Origin: Kingdonia uniflora
Lineage: Eukaryota > Streptophyta > Magnoliopsida > Ranunculales > Circaeasteraceae
Direction of reading: 5' to 3'
NCBI GenBank assembly: GCA_014058105.1
Contig: JACGCM010001927.1
Span: 1,054,001 to 1,118,000, forward strand
DNA: 64,000 bases
Made by a program: the position numbers and the translations under genes. Shown piece after piece: positions 56,345 to 64,000 of the stretch; position 1 is the first letter of the stretch; each line of letters begins with the position of its first letter. Below the pieces are notes generated by a model that saw only the letters and a list, made by a program, of their open reading frames with translations, did no database searches and was not told the origin of the DNA.

Positions 56345-59300
56345 TAGAAATAAGCCACAATTTCGAGCATACTCTTGATATGGAGACTTTAACCTCTGGT
56401 CGTTTGATTGAGGATGTACCTATAGAAATTGATAATATAGAATCTGTGGGGGAGGCGAGCTAAGAATCGAGAGCTCGGATATAACAAAGTTTGAGGTGGA
56501 GGGGAAGAATAAAGTAACGTTTCCAGATTTCCCTGGTAACTTTGTACCATATCCTGTAGATTCAGATGTGTTTAAAAAGTTTTGCAAAATTAAAGGCAGT
56601 TAAGGTGGTGTATGGGGTGAGGTGATAGAATATGCCGGGAGGTCATTTAGGGGGGTGTATGGTTGAAAATGATGATAAATACTTTTTCTTACTACCTGAT
56701 TTGAAGTATGAGAGACGTGAAAGAAGAGTGGACGAGTCTATCTCACTTAAGTACTTTAATGGAGGTGTGAAAGGTGATTTAGGCGAGGGATTCCTGTGTT
56801 ACCTTGCCCAGTTATATTTTGGGCTAATGGTGCCTTTAAGTAATCTCACTAAAGGTATTTTGAATGCTATTGAGGCATGCCCGACCCAATTGAATGGAAA
56901 CATATGGAAAACAATAAACGTTTGTGATAATTTGAACAAAAGGTGGGCATTTAAGGGGGTAGAGAGGAGAGTAGCCCCTGTAGATGCTTTACAGTATTAT
57001 ACTGTGAAATACTATACTGTGACTGGGACGTATACTTCTCTTCTAGTTCATCTCGACCTCGATTCTTCAACCTGAATTCAGTAGGAAGAGTGCGGAATGA
57101 TAATATGATATGGGTAAAAGACGACTGTCTCCAAAGAGTGAACGAGGAACCCATGGACCTTATATATAAAACTTTGAAGAAAAGTAAGTAACTGTTTGTG
57201 CATGGAACTGCTATTTTACGTTAGCATCTTGTATGTATGTAACAATGTTTTGTATATGCAGATCCTCATTTATAAGTTGTGAGAAAGGAATCATTGATTG
57301 ATACAGTAGCTCGAGAGGGATCGGAGCTCAAAATTGTATTGGGCGAGCTCGAAATAAGTAGGTTCAAGAGGGGTAACGACAGGTCGAAAAAGATCTAAAA
57401 TCCCAAGCAAAGAAAAAAATGTCTGGAACTAGATACAGGGTAAGTGTAACAGTTCAATATGTTGTATTCTTGTAAAATCTCAAACTGAAATGTTTTATTT
57501 GTTGTAGGTTTCCCGTGTGTTTAGTAGAATTTGCCTTGGGTTCGAGGATGGGAGAAATGAACTCGAGAAGAGAACTGCTTAGTTCGAGGCAGATTTAGCG
57601 CAAAAGAGGGAGCGCTTGAACTCTGCAATAACAGACCTGAAGGATTCGTTCCCGGTAATGATGTTCGATCTTGTTGCAGAGGCGAAGAAGAATGTAGAGG
57701 AAGTTTTAGTTGGTCGGGATAACCTTGATCAAAATCATCTTGAGGTTGGCTATTCTTTGGCCAATATTGAAGCTATAATTGAGGGTCACTTTGTAGAAAT
57801 AGAAGAGTCCCGGGTAGAAGAAGAGCCTGATGTTAAAGGTAAATCTTTCGAGGAGACTATGAAGGAGTTGGATGCGGTCTCGACGAGGACTGATTTAAAG
57901 AACCAAGGAGGAGAGGATGAGAAGGTAAAGTAAACATTGAAGTTTAATTTTTTGTGAATTAAAGACTATTATTGTATGTAATATATTTGGGGGATACTTA
58001 TGGAGTAGTCTAAGATATGTTGTAAATATTGATTCATAGGAACTTAAAGGTTTGTGCCTTAGAATTGAGGATTTAGAGAAAGAGCTCGCCAAGGAGCAAA
58101 ACTCTGCAGCAACTCTGTTAACTTCGCATATGGAGCTTCAGGTTAGAAAAGGCTAAAATTTTTAGAATTGCTCTATATGTAACTTCTCTGGGGTTGGCAT
58201 AAGAGTATAGAGAAAAGTAAGGTAAGATTAGAGATAAAAATCATTATAGGCTAGAAACTTTTGGTGGTGCTGCATCATAAAAAGATAACGAGAGTAACCC
58301 AAGAAGTTCATAATCACATCTTTTTTGGAAATGTAAGAAAAATAATGGGAGTAATAAAAATTTCTACCTTGAAATAGGAGAGAATCAACGATTTCATTTG
58401 ATTATGAGATGAATATGGTATTGCCACCAGGTTGAGAAAACTTCACAGCTTAAGGGCTAAGTAGCATCTCGTTTTGTTGACTCATGATATATAGAACTTT
58501 GTTAGATATGTGAGTAATGTTGTAAACAATAGTATATTGATCGTATCTGTGAAGTATTGTTGAATTGAACTGTATGTGCATGCAAAGGTAGAAGTTGTTC
58601 AGGCGAGTGAAGAATATACTCTTGAATGCAAATATGAGTGTAAGCTTAATTTTGATAGGATGAAAGAGGCAAATGAAGATAGCGTGGATTAGTATGTAAG
58701 AGTGGAGATCAAGCTTGCTAAGGCAGAGAAAACTATGAATGATCTGACCTTGCTGATCTAAAGTAAAGATGCTAAAAAGGAAAAACTACAAGGCGAGCTT
58801 GTTAGTATACAAAATAAAGTGACAGTTAAAGAGCACGGTAGAATTGTTGTGGGCGAGAGGTAAGGATGTGGATGTCGCGTAATAGTACATCAGAATGCTT
58901 GAGGTGGAAGCAAAAGAATTGAAGGATAATCTTGTTTGTTTGAGGGGGCAAATGGATAAGAAGAAAATCGAACTGGTTAACGCATGAGCTAATTTGGCTA
59001 GTACTGAAAGTGAAGTGAAGAAGTTGAGTGACTCTGTTCAAGTAAAAAATGCTAGTCCTCAGAGCACTTAGAATCAATGTGATAAACTTAATGAATGAGC
59101 GGCAAAGTTGAAGGTGGACTTGGTGAGTTCACATGGAAAAAAGGCTGAGGTAGTAAAGAGATCAAAAAAGAGAAGGAGTGATGTCGAGGTGGTGACTGCG
59201 AAGGGTGATGTTGTTAATACCCGAGCTTGAATTAATGACTTGGAGGCAGATTTAGTTGTCATTCAAACTGTCATGAGGAAAACGAATGAACGAGCTAGAT

Positions 59301-59697
59301 AGTCTTGTGATAGGTTAGATGTTTCTCGCTTCAAAGAAAAAGAGTTAAATGAAGTTATCAAGAGAAAGGATGAGATGTCGAAGAATGCAAGTACTGGGGA
59401 ATGTGATGTAAATGATGTGGAGTTGGTGGCACTACGTAATAAAGTAGAGGAGTTAAAAAGAAAAATTGGGTTGATCAAGAGAATTTGATGAGATTGGTAT
59501 CGGAATTGACTGATGTTATGTCAGACTTAGAGGGATGCTTAGAGCATGAAAATGCCCATTACGTACATCTGGATAAACATCATAAGAAACTAAAGGTGAA
59601 TTTTGTTGAGTTGGCCGTGCCGAACCGACATAGGATTTTTATGGATGAGGTATACTCGAGGGAGATAATGGCAGTTATTGGCCTATATATTTTGTAG
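56345..59697 (+). pseudogene. Antisense multi-exon accessory gene of element B
   Basis: Globular domain at 56480-57183: KFEVEGKNKVTFPDFPGNF, then YFFLLPDLKYERRERRVDES, FLCYLAQLYFGLMVPLSNL, CPTQLNGNIWKTINVCDNL, PRFFNLNSVGRVRN, frame-shifted at about 56600 and 57060. Intron GTAAGT...TATGCAG at 57184-57261; next exon starts with a counterpart of C exon 3 (VRKESLIDTVAREGSELK). Second intron GTAAGT...TTGTAG at 57440-57507. The rest, to 59697, is a Lys/Glu-rich coiled coil with many stops (for example TDLKNQGGEDEKVK, 57616-57933 is one open piece). The same architecture as in A and C; converges on pol at 60310. Function unknown. Confidence 0.65.
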
Positions 59698-60309
59698 AAG
59701 AAGTAAAGAGGCGTAAGTTTGAAAGGGATACCTTACATGACTATTTAGTATTAAAGGTTGTATCTGTAATGCTGAAATATATTGAGGTAATTGTTTGAAC
59801 TCGATGGCAATCGATATAAGCCCAGTAGAGCGAGGAAGAGATATTGTAGTTACTCGAGCGTAAGATTTTATAGCCTCACGACCTCCTACAGTAGGGGAAA
59901 GTGCAGCTGACCTTCCAAGAAAAACCTATATAAGTAACATGTTATTTATGTATGGTAGATATTTAGAGAGATGAAAGCTAGTTTTACCTATGCTTTATCT
60001 TGTATCTTATAGATAGTAGAAATCATTGATTGAAAACTACTATTGCCTTCATTTTATTGGTTGATATGTGTATAAATGTATTGATTGAAAGCTAGTGTTA
60101 CCTTTGCTTTAATCTTTGTGATTTAGTAGATATTACGTATATATTTGTAGAGAATAATGTGGGAAGAAACTTGAAAGTTTTCATTTAGTGGAAAAGAATG
60201 TACAAACTATTGGAGATTGGAATCTCACTTTTGGAATGGGAAGAATGAGAATAGAGCTATTTTGTACTTGGGAACTAGGGATTTAGTGGTAATATCATTT
60301 CAATCGCCT
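59698..60309. other. Convergence region of element B, weak repeats
   Basis: Between the antisense gene and pol. Two or three degenerate copies of a GATTGAAAGCTAGTGTTACC-like motif (about 59970, 60030, 60085) hint at an old tandem repeat like those in A and C, but far less regular. Confidence 0.35.
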
Positions 60310-62134
60310 AGTGCTCAAAGGGTTTGGTAGTCGAACGCCTTTACCTGTCATGAGCTTGTATGATCCAAGGCCAGTGTGGCCAATGATTAAAAATGGCCCT
60401 TCCTAATTTTCTATGAGCTTTCTAACATTTACTATTTCCTGCTCTTGGGAATCTCTCTAAGGACTAGATTAACAATAGCTCGAGCTCGGATCTCATCGAT
60501 CCAGTTCATATTACAGGCTCACTCTAATTCATTTTCCTTGTCTGTTAGCTCATGATCTCTGAGGGGATGGTGGTATTCTGTTAGAATGATGGCTTCAGTT
60601 CCATAAGCCAGGAGGAAGTCCCGGTGTATTATGATATGCCCATAAGACATGAGGTAGTTCCCGTATCCAATTTCCTTTCTTTTACGATTGAAGCCTCTTC
60701 TTGATTCCATCTACTATCATCTTGTTGGTGATTTCGGCTTGGCCATTTCATTGGGGGTAGTATGGATTGGATGGGAAAGAATGATGTTGTTTTTATTGAG
60801 AAAAGCATCTACCTTTTCTCCAATGAACTGTGGCCCATTATCAATCTGAATCGGGTAGGGGCAGCCAAACTGTGTGATAATATGTTCACAGATAAAGGAG
60901 ATGACTTCTTCTTGAGTAAGAACCTTCGGTAACCTGGCGTATTGGGAAGTTCTCCCACTAGGTCATGTGCCCACCTCTAGAAAGGCCAAAATACCCTGCT
61001 CGCATGAAGTTCGAGTACAGGTACTCTTATCACGTGTCTATATCGTTGACATGCGTCGCATCTTCTTGAGTACTCTTCCGCCTATTTTCACATTCCTGGC
61101 CAGAATACTCCTTGTGTAATCGCTCTGCTTGCAAGTGACCGTCCTACGGCATGGGAGCCACTAGTACCTTCATGTAATTCTTTAAGCATTCCATCTGCTT
61201 GTTGCTTAAAGATGTACTTGAGGTAAGGCCCTGTTACTATTTTTTATATAAACGGCATTTCTAAAATGCATAAAGTTTCAAATTTTCGATCAACTGTCTG
61301 TGTTGTTTTCGATCTTCTAGAAGGGACCCATCATATTCATTTTTAAGGTCGAGCAATAAAACGCCTCCTCTAATTGTTGTACTCCTTTTTATCGCCCCCA
61401 GTGTTGATCGCGCATGCAGAGGGAAGATTAATGCTGGGGGTTAAAATCACTTTAAGGTAGAGTATCGTGCTTTTGTACCCAAGAACCCGGCTAAGTAAGC
61501 CAAGGAATCGGCGTGCCTGTTTTCTCATCATTGTAAATAGTCAAAAGTAGCATTTGTGAAACTGCTTATCTTATCAGCAACGAGGGCTGCATAGTCGACC
61601 ATTTTGTCGTTTTTCCTGTATTGTTCGGAGTGATGGTGGACTATTAGTAATGAATATGTATAGAATGATAGCTTAGGAACTCTAAGTTCCAGTGCTAAAT
61701 CGAGCCTATGGATCAAGGCTTCGTACTCTGTAACATTATTTGAGGCCTTAAAATTCAAACGGATTAATTTCTCGATCCTGTTATCTGATAGAGTAATCAG
61801 TACAATTCCGATACCTGACCCTACGGATCCTATTGAACCATCTATCAGAATTCTCAATCCTTTTCTTGTAACCCATTTAGCCCATTCGTCGAAGGGATTG
61901 ATAGGTGGATCTTTTGGGAGTTCTTCTGCGAGATAGGGATCGTGCTCTTCTCAGTCTGGAACTTCTACAGGGAAATCTACTAGAAAATCAACAACCGCTT
62001 AACCTTTTTCTGAATGGTGCTGCTCGAATTTGATATCATGTTCTCTTAAAATGATGGACCATTGCTGCACTCTTCATGGCAGAAAAAAACTTCTCGTAGT
62101 GGGTAATTTATTATAACTTTGACGGAATGAGCTT
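60310..62134 (-). pseudogene. Element B integrase and RNase H (pol 3' part)
   Basis: The reverse strand, from 62134 leftwards, shows the first RNase H end (KAHSVKVIINYPLREVF), then the second RNase H (61528-61857: MRILIDGSIGSVGSGIGI, NNVTEYEALIHRLDLALEL, FYTYSLLIVHHHSEQY), where the usual DS catalytic Asp is Tyr (61654-61656) as in element C. Linker and HHCC remnants follow, then integrase core with frameshifts, LAYGTEAIILTEYHHPLRDH (60519-60710) and the C-terminal GSYKLMTG region to about 60310. Many stops. The RT side is cut off by element D at 62135. Confidence 0.8.
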
Positions 62135-62867
62135 TGTAGTAGCCTACTCGCAGCCTCCGACCCCACTCAGACACTCGAAGGCTACTTCGCAGCCTACCCA
62201 AATATATCGAAGCCCATTCAATCCTCAAAACAAGCCTTCTAGAGATCCCCTGAAGACGAAGCTTCGACTCTGAATAAGCCTCGAGGATAGACTATACACA
62301 TCGCTGCAGAAACCCTTCGACCATATCTGTACATGGTCGAAGTATGATGGGATAGGCAGCCAGCTCATCAGACAAGACGGTGCAGTGATTGGTTCTTGCA
62401 ACTACAGTGACAAGCTCAACCACTGCCATAGTACCAACGTACAGAGACATCTCCAGCAGCTGTTACAGTGATAGTACAAACATGTCCGGTGCCCATACCC
62501 CCGCCGGGATATCCAGACAATACCCTTATAATCTGACCTAACCTTGGTGACTCAGCCCATCCTATGTTCTATAAATAGGAGAGATGGGGATCCAAGGAAG
62601 GGTTAGAAAAATCCTCCCCAACCCCTTTGCAGTTTACCTTCGACCACCCTATAAAACCCAGTACTCGAACCTTCGATTACTCATCAGTAATAAAAACATA
62701 CTTAAAAATCATCATCAGAGGTCGTAAAGCGTCACATTCGGGCCTCTACGCAAGTATTTTTATATAGATTGTCAGTTCTTTAGATTATTTACTTGCATTC
62801 CTTTTATTGAAGATCAACCTCGTGTTGTAAGAGCCAACTTCCCCTCCAAAGAAGTTATGCACCTACA
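62135..62867 (+). repeat. Element D 5' LTR
   Basis: TGTAGTAGCCTACTCGC ... GTTATGCACCTACA, 733 bp with TGTAG/CTACA inverted ends. TATAAATAGG at 62570-62579. Contains several TTCGA motifs. Confidence 0.85.
62570..62579 (+). promoter_or_regulatory. TATA box in element D LTR
   Basis: TATAAATAGG about 300 bp before the LTR end, the expected position for the element's own promoter. Confidence 0.6.
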
Positions 62868-62869
62868 AT

Positions 62870-62887
62870 TGGCGCCGTTTGTGCTTC
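62870..62887 (+). other. Primer binding site of element D
   Basis: TGGCGCCGTTTGTGCTTC two bases after the LTR, with the same core as element C's site. The tRNA is not assigned. Confidence 0.8.
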
Positions 62888-62975
62888 CCACCCTGCCAAA
62901 CTCCTTTCCTTTTTCCCTCCCTTTGTTTTCAAATTCCACAGATTCTCCTTAATAATACCCACCTTCCTCTCCAGT

Positions 62976-64000
62976 TCAATCTATGCCGGTATCTCCATCG
63001 ATGGAGTGGCCACCCAAATAGCCTTACTATCTCAACAAGTCTCTCAAGCTGAGGAGCGCCACCATGCACAACATAACCAAGAGCGTGAAAACCACTGTCT
63101 CGAGCTGGAAACTGAACGAAACCGCCGTCTGAACGATGAGAACAGACAGAACCGGGCAATCGATGAATTATGCAATACAGTTCAAGAACTACAGAGACTA
63201 CAGCCTCTAAAACTTGTTCGCCCATCCCAAGCACCAGATCTGTCGCGCATGTCTGCCCGCGCCCGTCTGGGACCCTTACCCACTCATAAAGCAGCCTAGG
63301 GCCGTATTTCAAGTCAATGGTGCTCCCTATACTATTCCTCCTACCGGCTCCATCCATCTCGGCATTCACCCCACAGAAAATTCATCTGACTCAACCCTCC
63401 AATCCTCTAGACACCCCATACGCCGCCCTGCTCGAGAACGTCTCGGGGAGCGCAGCGGTGAACACATTCTGCCCGCTCAAATTCATCATCCTCGAAACCC
63501 GCGATCCCCCCCCCCATCCTGTCTATGCTGCGCAGCAGGACTTCGACCTCAAGGTACAACCTGCCATTCAGGGCTGTGCGATCCCGAAACCCAACTCTTG
63601 GAATTGACTAAATAACCCTATTTGCCCTAAACTTCTTGCTATCGAGATACCCCCTAATTTCCGTGCCCTCAAACTCATCAAATACCGCAATACAGACCCC
63701 CAATCACACATTCTCAAATTCTAAAATGTTTTGAGCCTTTATTCAACGGCTGACTACTTGTTATGCCACCTTTTTCCTACCAGCCTTACTAATAACCCCC
63801 TTCAATGGTATTACGACCTCCCAAATGGCACGACACGAAGTTTCGAGCAACTATCACAGCTTTTCCTTGCCCAGTTTGCTTTCAATAAGGACATAGAAGT
63901 CAGAGTTGATGCCCTATTCAATTTCAGAAAATCCAGCAACGAGACACTCGAAACCTTTACCAAAAGGTTCCTCGATGAATCACAGAAAATTGAGAACCTT
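62976..64000 (+). pseudogene. Element D gag, N-terminal and core part (continues past the window)
   Basis: A charged helical segment (VATQIALLSQQVSQAEERHH, ENHCLELETERNRRLNDENR; about 62997-63210) resembles the coiled-coil start of element C gag. After a variable Pro-rich stretch with frame shifts (63210-63610), the Retrotrans_gag core appears in one frame: EIPPNFRALKLIKYRNTDPQ, a TAA at 63722-63724, then STADYLLCHLFPTSLTNNPL, WYYDLPNGTTRSFEQLSQLF, AFNKDIEVRVDALFNFR, ETFTKRFLDESQKIENL up to 64000. Only one stop is seen within the core, so decay is mild. Protease and pol lie outside. Confidence 0.8.

Larger units (their letters stand above)
35078..64000 (-). mobile_element. Tat element B, minus orientation, interrupted by a CACTA element and by element D
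   Basis: Runs from the 3' LTR (35078-35619) through antisense ORF a1 (35963), is broken by the CACTA at 36909-54890 (TSD TAG), continues with a2, a3 and the multi-exon antisense gene (55051-59697), then integrase and RNase H on the minus strand (60310-62134). It is broken again by element D at 62135. RT, protease, gag and the 5' LTR should lie beyond the window. Confidence 0.8.
62135..64000 (+). mobile_element. Tat-like element D, 5' part (plus orientation)
   Basis: 5' LTR 62135-62867, PBS at 62870, then gag running off the window. It lies inside the RNase H of element B; AGCTT (62130-62134) would be its left target duplication, with the right copy outside the window. GC content is higher than in its neighbours. 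Confidence 0.85.

Noticed and set aside
1..64000. tRNA, rRNA, organelle DNA inserts, CRISPR arrays
   Set aside because: No cloverleaf-like, rRNA-like or plastid/mitochondrial gene sequence was recognised; the tandem repeats found are contiguous satellite-type arrays without spacers.

Overview
The window is nuclear DNA of a flowering plant, most likely a eudicot. It is AT-rich and almost entirely made of nested, decayed transposable elements of plant type: Ty3 Tat-lineage elements, a Ty3 chromovirus, Ty1/copia, an L1-type LINE, CACTA elements and a hAT-like MITE. One captured gene fragment resembles a plastid dicarboxylate transporter. I found no intact host gene, no rRNA or tRNA gene and no CRISPR array. 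The species cannot be told from the sequence.

Layout. 1-6606: AT-rich flank split by a 5.7 kb non-autonomous CACTA element (381-6046, TSD CCC) that carries a fragment of a 2-oxoglutarate/malate translocator gene. 6607-8571: 3' end of a minus-strand copia element. 8572-28501: a minus-strand chromovirus inserted in the copia RNase H region. Its integrase ORF is split by a 15.2 kb Tat element (called A, 11283-26453) whose two LTRs are in INVERTED orientation. 28502-28844: an orphan CACTA end. 28845-33840: an L1-type LINE, itself hit by a ~0.8 kb hAT-like element. 33841-34749: remnant of Tat element E. 35078 to the window end: minus-strand Tat element B. B is interrupted by an 18 kb CACTA element (36909-54890, TSD TAG) that contains a complete 15.1 kb Tat element C (38081-53176, TSD CTAGG), and by a plus-strand Tat element D (62135 to the end).

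How the parts work together. Tat elements A, B and C share one plan: gag-pol on the sense strand and, between pol and the 3' LTR, an opposite-strand block with at least two TATA-led units. The first (a1) is a short ORF with a glycine-rich tail. The second is a set of ORFs (a2, a3) leading to a multi-exon gene for a globular domain plus a long coiled coil. Two small introns sit at the same places in all three elements. In A and C a tandem repeat lies exactly where the convergent sense and antisense units meet. Every gag-pol copy is disabled by frameshifts, stops or lost catalytic residues.

The two most unusual items are (1) element A, which has a U5 LTR end at both outer termini, a 5-bp target duplication and an inverted copy of its own 3' end joined into gag, and (2) the intron-bearing antisense gene conserved across the Tat elements.
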